Source: Ligustrum vulgare (lineage: Eukaryota > Streptophyta > Magnoliopsida > Lamiales > Oleaceae). From it: 64,000 bases of DNA. The notes beneath the pieces are model-generated. The model saw only the letters and a program-made list of their open reading frames with translations. It made no database searches and had not been told where the DNA came from. The number at the start of each line of letters is the position of its first letter. Position 1 is the stretch's first letter. The stretch covers positions 1,426,001-1,490,000 of the forward strand of contig OY743177.1 of NCBI GenBank assembly GCA_963555705.1, written 5' to 3'. The translations under genes and the position numbers were made by a program. Of this stretch, positions 1 through 12,787 are shown in pieces.

Positions 1-21
1 GTACACGTGCAAAGCACATGA

Positions 22-3000
22 TGTAGCGACCCAGAATTTTACGCAATTAATAATTATTTTAATATTTAGAAAATTGCGTTGCTACTATTTCACCCATTGT
101 TTTGAAGTTAACGCCGCGACGGATTCGTCTAGCCAAGTCAAGAAATATCGAATTTGTTCGATTTTAAATTAAAATCCGAATTTCTAAAATTATGTTATTT
201 TAATTATTTATTCAAAGTATTATTTTCAAAATCATTTTTGAATTCCAAATTTATTAAAATATCTCAATTTTCCTTATTCAAATTATTTCAAGTCCAAATA
301 CGTAATTCAATTTTATCTCAAAATTTATTTATTCTCAAATGTATTTTCAGTCCAAAATTATATCAGTTTCAAATACGTTTTCTAATCAGAGTTAGTCCAA
401 TTTTAGTTATTTGTCATAATCAAAATTTTACATCTATTTTCTATTTCATATTCCACCTAATTCTACACTATCTTATTCTACAATACCAAATCAATGCATA
501 TATTCTTCCTTATCCCAACTCACGTCCCCTACATTCTTTTTCTTCCTTCTTTATTACTCTTTCCACCTCAATATACCATAATCAAAGCATCTTCATCATG
601 TCATTACAACAACTCCACCACCCGTATGCATTCATTATGTTGCAAGAACATAATGATTATATTCTCCATTATCATCACAACACATGATCACAAACACAAA
701 ATTATTCATAGCATCTCTCTGCAGAATTCTTGGTAAGCATCACCTATATAACCAATAGCTAAAACCAAGAACCACCCAATACCACGATCACCTGCAGCAG
801 CGCTGCTTACACCAATCCGAAGCCACTGATCAACCACTGCAACCAGCTCAACTCCATCGCAATCAGCTCCATCACTGCCAAGAGCTAAACCGAGATTTAC
901 AACCAACCTTCACTTCCATTTTCATCAACCAAACTGCACAATTCAACCACCACTAACCAGGTTCCAGCCTACAATCAATTCAGACCACCACCTCGCCATT
1001 TATCATCATCACCAATGAATCTATATCAATCCACCACTTCCATTCAACACCAAATTGAATCATGAACACCAACTTCATCAAGCTTTCAGAAATCATTCTC
1101 ATTATCAATAAGTCAATCCCCAAACCGTCACTGATTTCCATCACTTCACCAAACGACCCAACGACTGCCCCTCACAAATCAAAACCCAAAAACAAGAAAT
1201 AAGTGAACTCAGTTACTTACCTCACCTCAGACCACCTCTTCGCCGGAAAATCACGACCTAAACCGCGAACCCCAGCTTCGATTTTGTTTCGATTTCGCCC
1301 TTGTTTCTCGCACCAAATTTCGTAACTAAGCCCTAAAATCAGAACCCTTGCTTTGGTCGCCACTCACCGCCACCTATGCCGACGTTTCACCTGTAAATCG
1401 CCGGCATCGACTCTCCCCTAGCACCTCCGTCTCTCGCTTTGCTCTCCCTCTGTCTCCTCTCTGATCTGAAATGAAAAGAGAAAGAGATTGATAATATATA
1501 TTTTAAATTTCAGAATCTGCAGTTTAGTCCCTGAAGTTTTAAAGCCTTTCAATTCAGTCCCTATGTTTTAAAATGTCTTAATTCAGCCCTTTCAATTCTT
1601 TTAAAGGTTTTCAAATCAGTCCCCAACTTTTAAAGTTATCCATTTCAGTCCCAAAGTTTTAAATGAATTTAATCAGCCCTTTCATTTTAAAAATCTGATC
1701 AATTCAGTCCCTGCTGATTTACTTTATTTGATTTTAAGCTCAACTTTCAAAGTATTAATTTTAGTCCCTCAACTTTTCAAAGATATTCATTTTAGTCCTT
1801 CAACTTTCAAAACATCAATTTTAGTCCTCAAATTATAATTTATCATTTTGAGCTATATATTCGATAGACTAAAGTGACTTATTGGCTAAGACGAAGCGTA
1901 CGGAGAATTTAAAGAAATTGAAGTCATTCCCGCTCAACTTTGCACTCGTCGGATTTGAGGTAGACTCGCACTTATTAATTGATTTAAATTATGATTTCAT
2001 ATAAATGTCATGTGACTTGTGAAAGTCAATTTTTATGAAAAGAAAGTATGTTTTTATGACAAGTAAGTATGTTTTTATGAAAGGTAAATATACCTTATGT
2101 TTTTATGAAAAGTAAGTATGTTTTTATGAAAAGAAAATATACTTTATGTTTTTACGAAAAGTAAGTATACCCTATGCTTCACGAAAATGTTTTTTTGGAT
2201 CATTGCTATGAAATCAATCTACCAAGATTGCTATGGGTCCCATATGATAAGTTATGATATGTTAAGGGGACCGGAGTTTTAGTAGCGCTACACATAAGAA
2301 TTCTTTCCACGAAGTTCGGTAAAATTCTTGTGTCTCCTATGTTTATGAGGATTTGCCACGAAGTTCGGTAAAATTCCTATGTTTCCATATGTTTATGAGG
2401 ATTTTCCACCTAAGTTCGGTAAAATTCCTGTCTCATATGTTTATGAGGATTTCGATCCTATCTTATGTTATGATGCAAATGATCCCTATGAATTTCAAAA
2501 ATTATGCTTGGTATACTTACTGCATAAGAATTCTTGCCACCGAAGTTCGGTAAAATTCTTATGTTTATGAGGATTTCGATCTTATCCTATGTTATGATGA
2601 AAATGATCATTATGCTTTCAAAAGAAAATTATGCTTGGCATAATTAAAATGTGTTTTATAAGTATATGGTTTTCAAAGAGCTGTTTTCAAAGAGCTATTT
2701 TCAAAGAGCTGTTTTCAAAGAGATGTTTTCAAAGAGTTATTTTCAAAGAGATGTTTTCAAAGAGCTATTTTCAAAGAGCTGTTTTCAAAGAGCTGTTTTC
2801 AAATAACTATTTTCAAAGAGCTGTTTTCAAAGAACTGTTTTCAAAGAGATGTTTTCAAAGAGCTGTTTTCAAATAGCTGTTTTCAAAGAGATGTTTTCAA
2901 AGAGTTATTTTCAAAGAGCTGTTTTCAAAGAGCTATTTTCAAAGAGATGTTTTCAAAGAGCCTATTATTTTCAAAATATGTCTCGTGCTGTAATGCACAA

Positions 3001-3504
3001 TATGAGTTTTATCAAGAGCCGTTTTATAAAGAAGCTCTATCAATGCCCTTTTTATAAAGAGCCGGGATTTATGTGTTTAATCATCTTATAAATTAATTAA
3101 TTTGCGATGAGTCTACTGAGTATTTCCCCCATGAAATACTCACCCTACTTTTTAACAGTTTTGTAGATTTCGGAGACGGTAGCGAGCGATGAATGATGGT
3201 GGCAATAATCGTTAAACGGTTGAAAGTTTGACGTTAATGATTTCCGTATTTTTCCAAACAATCGAATAATTTAGAGAAGTTCATTTATTTGAGAAATTAT
3301 GACATTGTCAATTTCTTTACAAAATTAATGGTTCGATTTACTATTTCAAATGGTTTCATAAATGTTTCAATTTTATCGGCCATTACAGTTTATTTAATGT
3401 TTCCAAAAATGAATTTCAATTATTTCTTCCGCAAAAATATTATTCGAAAAATTTAGACAGAAAATGACGTAGTGAATCGGGTATACGGAACTCGGGGCGC
3501 TACA
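22..3504. mobile_element. Solo LTR, 3.5 kb, copy 1
   Basis: The unit starts TGTAGCGACCC and ends GGGGCGCTACA, so it has TG..CA termini and a short inverted terminal repeat. It is flanked by a perfect 5 bp direct repeat CATGA (17-21 and 3505-3509). No gag or pol sequence lies inside, so it is a solo LTR rather than a full element. A second copy lies in the opposite orientation at 48033-50841. Both ends resemble LTR ends of Tekay/Del-type Ty3/Gypsy chromoviruses, which also have multi-kilobase LTRs; that lineage call is inference. Inside are TTCAGTCCC/AACTTTTAAA-type repeats (about 1500-1850), ATGTTTTTATGAAA repeats (about 2040-2170), four ~50 bp GAAGTTCGGTAAAATTC repeats (about 2305-2570) and a 14 bp minisatellite. 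Sense orientation is uncertain: a TATA-like stretch and a GA-rich leader are found on the strand opposite to the window plus strand here. Confidence 0.88.
2669..2966. repeat. 14 bp minisatellite inside the solo LTR
   Basis: About 21 tandem copies of a 14 bp unit of the form GTTTTCAAAGAGCT with scattered substitutions. The unit has no stop in any frame of this strand and 14 is not a multiple of three, so three copies give a 14-residue periodic peptide. This produces two spurious open frames (2631-2876 and 2849-3091). The homologous place in the second LTR copy (about 48575-48615) has only about three units, so the array expanded or contracted after the copies separated. Confidence 0.9.
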
Positions 3505-3509
3505 CATGA

Positions 3510-4630
3510 CGTTTCATTTTTGTGTTGATTCTCGTGGGACTGGAAGTTAAAAAAAACTGTTATTTGAACATAAATAATTAATGTTATGATAAGATAATTG
3601 GAGTTAGCTGATAAAAATATTAAAAGAAAAAAAAATTGTAAGTAAATTTCACAATTATTGAAATTAAATTACATTATTACATTATATCCCAACTTTGCAG
3701 CAGTTTAGAAAAAGTACAAGGTACATAATCGCTTAACATTTTTGTTCACACTTCATACAAATGAAGAACAAAAATGAAACAAATATTAGATAGAATGAAA
3801 TAATATTCCCTATATCAATTAATCGAGTATCATGTTGTATTGTAAGTTTATGTATAGATTGCCAAAAGGGCTTGGTAGAATGTGAAACAATTTGAAAAAT
3901 GGATGTGGCCCCAATGGTAAAATGTAGCTGTGTGTTCACTAAATACACTTGAATGGATGTGATGATTTGCACAAATCTGAATTTATAAAACACGAGTAAT
4001 ATAATCATAAGAAAATAAGTTTGAATATCAAATTATAAGTAGCTGGAATCCTCAAACAATGTAATTGTTAACCAGAGAAACTTTCCCTAACTTTTACACA
4101 TGAATCCCTAACTTTTCCCTACTTCTCTAAAAATAAATAAATAAATAAACAAAATAATCTCTTTGTGCAAAATCTATTCAAAAAAATTTGCATCAAACAG
4201 ACCTTTAGTTATCTTTCTCCACTTGGACAGAACGTCTGCAAATGTTAGAAAATCAAAAAACGACATTAACTCAAACAATTAAGCAGAGAAAAAAAATTAA
4301 ACATACCACTGAAGTCTTATTTTAGACACGAGAAACCAAGGCCAAATTTTATTCATGGCAGGGAGCAATCAATTCTCTCATGCTTCGTCCTCAACCGCAT
4401 TTAGAGTATCCTGAAGAGTATGGAATGAACATGAGTGGATTAACTCCTCGATTGATTAAAGTACTCTAAAACAGCATAGTTTGACCATCAAATGGAATGC
4501 GTCCAGCAAAAACATATTTGCCACCCCCCCCCCCCCCCCCCCGCGGCCAAAAAAAAAAAAGAAAAAGAAGTTAATTTTTGCTCTACTAAAAGTATTATGG
4601 ATATATTACTTTTTTGAAGAAAGTTACTTA
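3510..4630. other. No recognisable gene; homopolymer C tract
   Basis: AT-rich host-like sequence without a supportable coding region. A run of 19 C residues at 4524-4542 is followed by GCGG and a run of A. Short open frames here (for example 3733-4008 minus) have no recognisable protein character. Confidence 0.5.
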
Positions 4631-4807
4631 GCCCTTGTTTGATTCCACTACAATTTCATAAAAAATACTACTTTTTATACAGTAATCAATCTCAATCATC
4701 CAAAAAAGTTAAGCTCACAAATTTTTACTTTTCAAACCACTTTTTAACCATTAAATTTTCAAAACCCAACTTTTTTTTTTCAAAAACTATGTTTATCAAA
4801 CAAGGGC
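4631..4807. mobile_element. Tourist-like MITE (TTA target site)
   Basis: 177 bp element with terminal inverted repeats GCCCTTGTTTGAT / ATCAAACAAGGGC, flanked by TTA on both sides (4628-4630 and 4808-4810). The 3 bp TTA duplication and the CCCTTGTTTGG-type ends are typical of PIF/Harbinger-derived Tourist-like MITEs. Related copies lie at 21800-21965 and 33671-33830. The open frame across it is an artefact. Confidence 0.8.
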
Positions 4808-4810
4808 TTA

Positions 4811-7143
4811 ATATGGAGGTATATCTATACGTTATTGAAAAAATTAAAATAACTCAACTTTAATCGACAAATAAATTATTTATTGTAAATCAATTCATTA
4901 CAAGGAAGTAAATCTTATTACAAACGAGAACGACTTAGAAGAGAAATTTTATCATAAATGATTAAAGATTCAACATAATATTATGTAATCTAAAAGGAGT
5001 GTGATGCAAAAAATCAATGTTTTATAATATCATGTGTAGCTAAGAATTGCCCTTCCTTATAATAAGTTGTACAAAAAGTAATTTTTTTTATCAAAATAAT
5101 GATTGTAATCAAGTATGTGAACCATATGACCTAAACATAACACAGAATTCACTCTCACCTACCAACAAGAGAACATAAGAGAGCATACACACATGTTATC
5201 AAGCAACGTTTTTTATTTTTAAATAATATGATAATTTTAATTTAGATTGACTAATTAACTCCAAGGTGTGTCTACTGTAATGAAAAGGAGAAATATAAAG
5301 GAGTAAGTTGAACTAACACTGAACTCCATTTATTGTTTGTGTAAAGATACCAGATTGGAAGCTGAAAAAAGGGACAAAAATAAAATCTTATCACTACCCA
5401 GTAAAAAATGCTAACAGTTAGGTGTATATGCACAATTAATGAAATAAATGCATAAACAACAAAATCAAAGCTTACAATTTCTTCACACCATTTTGAGCAC
5501 CAAAATTGAAAATTGTGAAAGATGACAGCAAGCAAGTCTTGTTAAAAATTGTGATTCACATTCATAAGAATAGTATAGATAATAGGCTGATTTTTCAATG
5601 TTGGTTCAAATTATTTCATGCACTGGTTTCAAAAAAATCGATCGCAAAAAAGGTGGTAGTTAACAAATAAGGATTCCCATGGAACTAATAAACAGCTAAT
5701 TACACATTATAGTTAAGTCATGAGTCAATTCGAAAGAGGAGATGGAAGTCACCATAAGAGCAACATGTACATCACAATTCTCCATATGAACCAAATAGAT
5801 CAGGTCCCATTCCAGCAACATCCCCAACATTGTCACTAACATTATCAACAATCAATAATTTTCACAGTAACAACAAAACAATATCTCTTATTTTTGAAAC
5901 AAACTATAACTTAATATATGGATGATATTGTATGCAAACCATTTGTGCAGCAAGCTTCCTGAACAAGTACCAAAAATTAGAACACAAATACAGAACATGG
6001 TCTAAATTTTGTTGTTTACTACAAATTAGTTTCAATTCTTGTCCCCCCTTTTCTTCGCCATCTCAAAAAAAAAAAAAAACCACACACACACAAAAGAACA
6101 AAATATGTATCTAATTATAATTAACAAACGTAGGAATGGATCAGTGCACCAGGACATAAGGTTTCTTTTTACTCACAACATTTTTCTTCTATAAATGTCA
6201 ACAGTTGGAAAAAAAAATAATTAAATAGGGCTACTTATATTAGCATCAAAATAAAATCAATCATGATTAAATACCAAAGATTAGGGGATTAAGGATTTCA
6301 TCAAGACATCTCTATTGTGAACAACATATGGGTATGAGTGGTTCCTATTATATTCTTATTGATTGCAGTCAATGCCCTTCTACTATGTCCAACTATCATT
6401 GGAAACCTTTCATTTCCGAGCCTCAATGCTTCTATTGATAATGAATAAATTATTCATTTTTTTCATAAATAGGTTTTATGGGAAAACAATTTTAATTTAA
6501 ACAAAAGATGCCCAAGAAATGTATTTTTAAATTTAAATTACCTCAAATAATTGATGGTCTGATCATACCCAAAAAGTTCTCATCTGATCCACCCATCTTT
6601 TTTGCTGTTTCTTGAAATTATCTGTCGAAATTTGGAGCTTCAATCATCCACCCTTAAAGAATCCTAAAATTTCATTAACAAAAATTAGATTCATGAATAA
6701 GTTTTTTGATCAATAAGAAATCAAAACCAAAATTAAGGCAAAATAACCAAAATTAGAACCACACTACATAATTTTTTTTAAAGATTTGAGTAAATCTTTT
6801 CGAAACATCTTATTGGACTGTAACCTACCCAGGCTCATTTCTCCTTTACCAAGATCACAATGATTGACACATCAATAACAAGAAAGTTTTCTGCACCTTT
6901 CCTTCAACTTACACAATTTTAGTGCTCCGAAATTTAAGAAGTTTTAAGAGAAATTTGGACACAATGATTCATCCAAGATATACGAAATTAAAAGAACGCA
7001 TTGTGATATCAATTGGTCACACATAGAGAATGTGAAGAAAGTAGCAAACCGATACAGTATCCAATCATCTAACAAAAATAAAAACTGGAAACTTCATTAC
7101 ACGAAAAGAAAAGACCTAATTTTTAATATGAGAATCTCTTCTA
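4811..7143. other. AT-rich sequence, no gene recognised
   Basis: I see no exon, RNA gene or intact mobile element here. It could be intronic or 3' flank of the carrier pseudogene, but I found no further carrier exons in it. Confidence 0.4.
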
Positions 7144-7340
7144 TGCCCCTGTTTGGTCCCATTATAAACAATATACATTTTTCTCTATTTTACTTTTAAC
7201 CACACATTCGTCAATAAATAATATTACACATAAACTCATAAAAAAATCTCTACTTTTTAAATATATACATTCTTCTAAAATCACTATTCAAAAAACTATT
7301 TCTTTAAATATGCTCTTTAAAATTAACATCAAATAGAGGT
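7144..7340. mobile_element. Degenerate Tourist-like MITE
   Basis: Ends GCCCCTGTTTGGT and ATCAAATAGAGG are imperfect inverted repeats of the same type as the MITE at 4631-4807, and the interior has similar AACCACACATTC-type sequence. The target duplication is not clean, so the borders are approximate. Confidence 0.45.
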
Positions 7341-8186
7341 TATATACCTAATGATCGTCCCAACCTATGTATCAGATATTTCAGTCAGTGCTCTAATGGA
7401 ATAAAAAAAAAGGACCTTATATCTTGAACAAATCAATTGAATATAATAGATATCAATTTTCCATGGTATCGACATAAAAGAAAATGACCCCCCACCTTAT
7501 TCTGAAGGTTCTTCCTTTCCAACTCATTTTGTGCAACTTGTTCTTCCTTTCTGTAAAAAAAAAAAAAAAAAAAACATCCAACTGCTATTACTATAGAGCA
7601 TGCATAATCAATACATAGAAACTAAAAAAAGAAAATGAAAATGACATGAAACTATAATCATCATCAACTAATGCCTCTAGAAAGGTCATAACATTCAAAT
7701 CTGATGTGTCTCAACGAAAAATTATAGCCTTATTCCTAGCATTGTGGCTATGTTCCTAGCATTTGTTAACTATAATTGTACGTTATTCTTTTCTAGTGGA
7801 GTTTACTAACACGTTTTTCCATATTTTTCTTATCCCCGTGAAGAGTTCTTCAAGGAATTTTCATTTGTTACCAATTCTTCTTGTTATTTATATAAAACAT
7901 TTATTTGTTACTTTAGATTAACTGATATTTTATTTAATTGATTGCTTATTCATCTAAATTTAAATTATGTCATAATTTAGCATTATACACCTATTCACCC
8001 CTAGGTGTAATTGGATCAACATAGATTATTTCATTTACAACCAGTTGCTTCATTAGATGCATTTACAATTCTGCAGAAAGCTGTATGTGGTGTAAAATGT
8101 GCAACAGTTTTGAATTTTGAGTTAATACAAAGTTTTTTGCAAATAAAAAATTATTGCTGACATATACCAATTATTCAATTGCATGC

Positions 8187-10137
8187 TTAGGCCCAATATC
8201 TTTGGCTCCCCTTGTGAAGCTAAAATGGTTCTTAAAATATCAAATGGATATGATCTAACAGTAGCAGCACAGTCTGCTAATGCCCCACTGATATGAGAAA
8301 GATACGGACTTAAATGGATTTGATCTTCTACTACAACGAATTGAAAAAAAGACAGAGAATGTTAGAAATCAAACGACACGAGTTGATATTTATTTCTTTT
8401 TATATTAACCTGTCAAAACTGAAACTATTGTCTCCTTCCAAGTTCCAATTTCTAACATCTTCAACAAAACAGACAATTTCAATGTAGGGATAGATCTCAC
8501 AAAGATTACAAAATAATAAATGGAACAATGAAAAAGACCTAATGTAAAAATTAATAATTCCTATAAAGTATGTGGATTTGAACAACAACAAAGATCAAAC
8601 ACATCCTAAACAAATATAGGCATATAATTTCAAAAATATATAGTGACTAAAAGGGGGAGGAATAATGAACCTTACATAATATCTATCAACACATCAAACA
8701 GTATTTTCTAGGAGAACAAAAACGTTAGAACAAACCTGACTTTCAAGAACCGGAAGCCAATGACTTTAACTTGTGCAAAACCGTAAATTGTATTGATGTA
8801 TATGGCATAACCATAAGTAAGGCTGGGACATTACCTGGCCAAAACCCCTATATTATGAAACATGAAGTGATGTGAGTCACTTGGAATTACTGAAGAGTTT
8901 TCAAATAAAAGGGTCTGACATCTTATGATTATGAAGGTATACCCTTAAGCCTTCCTCTCTAAAGATGTCCTTGGTTGTTTGCAGCATTCCAGTATATTTT
9001 GATGGACATATGCATCCTTGTGAAGCAAAGTCCACTGTGTAGTGGGTTCCTGTTGAACCTGCCAATGGATAACATTAATAAGTTCACAACTTTTTATGTA
9101 CAACCACGTGCACTTACATAAAAACCGTACATACTAAGAGCAGAAGAATGACCACATAAATGCAATGAAACTAACTCATTAATAAATAAAAAATAAAAAC
9201 TATTCACGAAGTAGGAACTTGTAAGAATACATAGATGTTCCTCTTGCATATGTAATAATTTTGAATATCAACCATCACCTTGAAATGAAATGTTGGAAAC
9301 TTTTCTTATCATTTCAATCAACATGTCCTAGCATGTTCGTGTCAGTGTCTGTGTCTATTCTATAAATGTAAGTGTGTTCTCCATTTCAAGTAGTAAAAAA
9401 TCTTGAGTTTCAAATAGAATGTTGAGATCATTGCCATTTTAAAGCAATCTTGACTATTATTGTCTACTCTAAACTCTCATTCTCCGTTCCATTAAAAATC
9501 ACGAGCACATAAAAACATATATGGTTCCTAACAAGAAAACTATGCTACATCCACTCATTTCATTTTTATGAAACACGAAATAACATCTCAAATTGGAACT
9601 CATAGTTTGAGATTATCATTAACCCTTTCACATTTTGATCATATTTAAGGCTATTTTTTCTCCAATCTTCAAACTGAGAAAAGGAAATGAGTATAAAATG
9701 TTTAAAATCAGATTCAGATTCAACCATACATGCTATACATGCCTGCAAGTGTTCAAAATTGTGCTATTGTTTGTTCCTTTCTCAGAAGTATTAGTTGGAA
9801 GTTTAAACAAATACGATCAAGTTATTATCATTTCAGCCGAAATAACTAAACGAAGTTACATTATACTACCAATGGAGAATAGACAAACACAATCAATCAT
9901 CTCATTCTGAGTCATGCATCTCTTCAATTATAGCCAAAATTTAACACCTTTAACCAGAATACAACTACACATTTTTTCAAAAATTGAAACCATAAAAAGA
10001 ATAAAAAATTAAAACTTCACATGAAATCTAATCTTAACTACGTTGAGAGGTGACGTGACAATCCTTGAGATTGAGTCGGCTAATGCCCCAGCCTTGGTTT
10101 CAATCAAAGCTCATTTAATTTGCTCTGGCTCTTCCAT
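8187..10137 (-). pseudogene. Mitochondrial thiamine-diphosphate-carrier-like pseudogene, 5' half
   Basis: Four collinear exon-like blocks on the minus strand match the first half of a mitochondrial solute carrier of the thiamine diphosphate carrier type. Exon 1 (10137-10039) starts with ATG and ends in a SRIVTSPLNV segment, the first carrier signature, with Asn where P-x-D has Asp. Exon 2 (about 9058-8938) encodes VQQEPTTQWTLLHKDAY and then, one base out of frame, PSKYTGMLQTTKDIFREEG. Exon 3 (about 8834-8736) encodes [19 protein letters not shown]. Exon 4 (about 8297-8187) encodes [20 protein letters not shown], the second signature. Splice-like AG/GT borders separate them, so this is a duplicated intron-containing copy, not a retrocopy. 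Breaks: TGA at codon 9 of exon 1, the exon 2 frameshift, and a TGA near the end of exon 3. No C-terminal exons were found. Function is presumably lost. Confidence 0.78.
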
Positions 10138-10569
10138 TCCTCTCCTTCACTATTCTACAACAACCTGCAAAAACCCCATTTATAAAATCAGCTTTTCAAT
10201 CTTAAAAACCCAATTTCTGCCCCCATTTCAGACCAAAAAGGCAGAAAAGAAAACTACCAACGTACCCAAGTGTATGTTATCTAACATAAATGGTTGGATT
10301 AGGGAAAAATGAAAAGTGAGTTTTCAGGTTTACAAAGCCATGCTACAGATATCGAACTTTAGGACTAACTTGTGTTGGGATTCACCAAATTAAGTACCGG
10401 CTTTAACTTTGCTCCTGCAAAATAAGAATGTAAAACATAATACCTAAATAGTAAGATACCCAGTAATTTTATCAAACGAAGATCAACTAAAATCAAGAAA
10501 CTCATATTCCAAGGCAAGCTGAAATAACACCAAGATGAACCAAAACCAAAATTTCTTCTAGATATTCAC

Positions 10570-10813
10570 CTTAGCACAATAATCGGTAGGATTCACAGGC
10601 CTGTCACTACTATTCAATCCCACAATGGCCTCCACAGAGAGCTTCCGGTTCACATTGGACCAAGGAGGAAGCAGGCTCTTCATCTTGGCAGTGACAGCTG
10701 ACGTAATCGAGTTCGAATCTACAATTTCTTTTAAAGATAGCTGTCTCTGATTACTAGGGCTTCCTATTGCTATTAATTTATCCTTAGGGGACGAAGAAGA
10801 AAGGCTGGAAACA
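10570..10813 (-). other. Host exon-like fragment, unidentified
   Basis: On the minus strand a frame is open from about 10813 to 10570 and ends at a good donor (AAG followed by GTGAATATC). It encodes a non-repetitive, balanced peptide containing RQLSLKEIVDSNSITSAV and NRKLSVEAIVGLNSSDRPV. There is an in-frame TAA upstream and a possible internal start Met at 10683. It lies upstream of the carrier pseudogene on the same strand, so it could be a 5' exon of a neighbouring gene or another captured piece. I do not recognise the protein. Confidence 0.35.
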
Positions 10814-11250
10814 GAGGCTTAGGGACGGAGAAGGAAGGCTGGATTAGAGAAAGCATTACGACCTAAGCTCTATTCGGACTTGTTCATCTAAAAGGCGACG
10901 ATTGGTCAGAGATGTGAATCAACGGTAGGGAAGGTGAGGCATATCACTGTAGTTCCCACTATTCACCATCTACGGCTACAAAGGATTGGCACGGTGGTGT
11001 GGCTGGTATTCAAGAGCTCTTGATCTCTCTCTATTTCGAAGATTCTAGGACGTAGAAAGAAATAAAGCGTAATCCTTAGTGAACTGAAAGCGTGTTTTGT
11101 CCTTATGAACAGTGATAGGATGAAGTGAATCTTATTAATAATAGTGAAGTGATATTTATATGGGAAGGACCCAAGTCGCTGAGCTGCCAAGTGGTCAGCA
11201 ACAATGAAAGACTCAAATGGCATTTGCAATATTTTTCTGCTCAAGGATAT

Positions 11251-11502
11251 TGATGATATCTCGTGACCCATTACCTCTTACCATCGTCATCACTAAAACC
11301 TACTACCCCATTGTTGTAACTTGTAACCATAGCAATTACTGGTAAAAACTACACCCCTCTATATCAAAGATGGGAAAATCCAAGGTTTGCCACATTCAAT
11401 CTAGTAATTATTTCTTTAAAAAAAAAAAAAAAATTATCTCCTCTCTGTATACTAATTCTCGCACTAGAGGGAAGATTGAGAGAATTCCAACCCTTTTTTG
11501 CA
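11251..11502. repeat. ~250 bp direct repeat, left copy
   Basis: Starts TGATGATATCTC and is about 75-80 percent similar by eye to 14807-15062. Shared blocks include CTACCCCATTGTTGTAAC, TTCAATCTAGTAA, TTATCTCCTC and TGTATACTAATTCTC. Both copies end near TTTTTTGC. The pair could be the LTRs of an old small LTR element or two independent insertions. No primer-binding site is visible just inside. Confidence 0.5.
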
Positions 11503-12787
11503 CCTAAGAATATCACTAATTGTTTATGCTTATTTTGATGTACGTGACAGTTAAATAGATAAATATCACACTCATATTAATAAAATAGATAATGAAATTT
11601 AAAGTTTATCTCTCATAGACTTTGTCTATAATTTTTTATGTATATAGGTGTCTTCAAATTAGCACTATTTTCTTAGATTAAATAAATGAAAAATTAATAT
11701 TTGCCTAATCACTTTGTCTAGGACATTTTTTATACCTGGATAGAGCACCAAATAATATTCCTCCCACATTAGCATCATATAGGCATAAAAACTAATCATT
11801 GGTGATAAAAATTTTAAATCATTATTTGTTTTTCTTATGTGTCAATTATTTTTTTCACAATTCATAAACCATTAGAAACGCTCTAATGTTGTAGCTCAGA
11901 AAATATGCAGCACCACTAAACTGCATTGAAGGTAATTGAAAAAAAAAATTCCAACTTCAAGAAAATTAAAAGCACAATTGATTTTGTGACATTGCAGCCA
12001 CACCATTGTAGTAAGGCGCTTCAAATAGAATCACGCCCCAATTAACCAATTAATCCAGGATGAGCCTCATAGCTTTGCACACCCGGGTGAGTGACTAGCC
12101 ACAAGGTGATCAGAATGGCTCACTGGAAGAAAGGCAAACTCACATTATGGCAAAGATAAAATTTCAATAATTCAGTTTTTCCTCCCTACTCTTACCTCTA
12201 TGTAGCTACAATTTTAATTTTGCTAAAGTCAAATTGTTTTGGCATTTATGCTAGGCTTGTTTTATTAATTTATGACGACCTTCTACAGTTATTAAACTTT
12301 CCTCATTTGCTTGTTAAAAGAATAACATAATGTCAATTGTTTTATAAATGCAGGCTGATTGTAGAAATGCTTAATTAATAAGTAATTAGCCATGGCCTCA
12401 TTGAATACCTTATCCAACCTCTTCCTACTTCCTAAAGAACTAGTGGCTTGTTTGAAGGATGAATAAGAATTTTTGCCTGACTCATTAGATTCAAGGTCAA
12501 GAAGGTTCTTAAAATATTAAGACTAGTTCTGGGTCCCCAATAGCTTGCTGAAATGCCTAGACACTATCTCATTGCAAAAATACAATGCGCCAACTAGAAG
12601 AAAGGAATTGAGACTGTCTAATCACTTGTGGCTACTACAATACCGTTGGCATCTATATTCTTCGGCCTCATTATTTTGGGCACCACCGGCACCCATGTCG
12701 CTCTTCAACTGCCAAAATATGTAATTCTACCTGCAACAAGAGTCCATTCTGCAAATGGGATGACGAGTGTCTCCATTAAAAGCAAGG
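11503..12787. other. No gene supported
   Basis: AT-rich sequence. A 63-codon open frame at 12628-12819 (plus) has a hydrophobic start (PLASIFFGLIILGTTGTH) that could be a membrane segment, but it runs into the CACTA repeat and has no other support. Confidence 0.4.

Noticed and set aside
154..687. 177-codon plus-strand Phe/Ile/Leu-rich frame
   Set aside because: AT-rich LTR sequence; no domain, and the region is non-coding in the sister LTR.
2631..3091. Two open frames rich in Phe-Ser-Lys and Phe-Lys-Glu repeats
   Set aside because: They are translations of a stop-free 14 bp minisatellite inside an LTR.
10963..11271. 102-codon minus-strand frame
   Set aside because: No family resemblance and it overlaps the start of a repeat.
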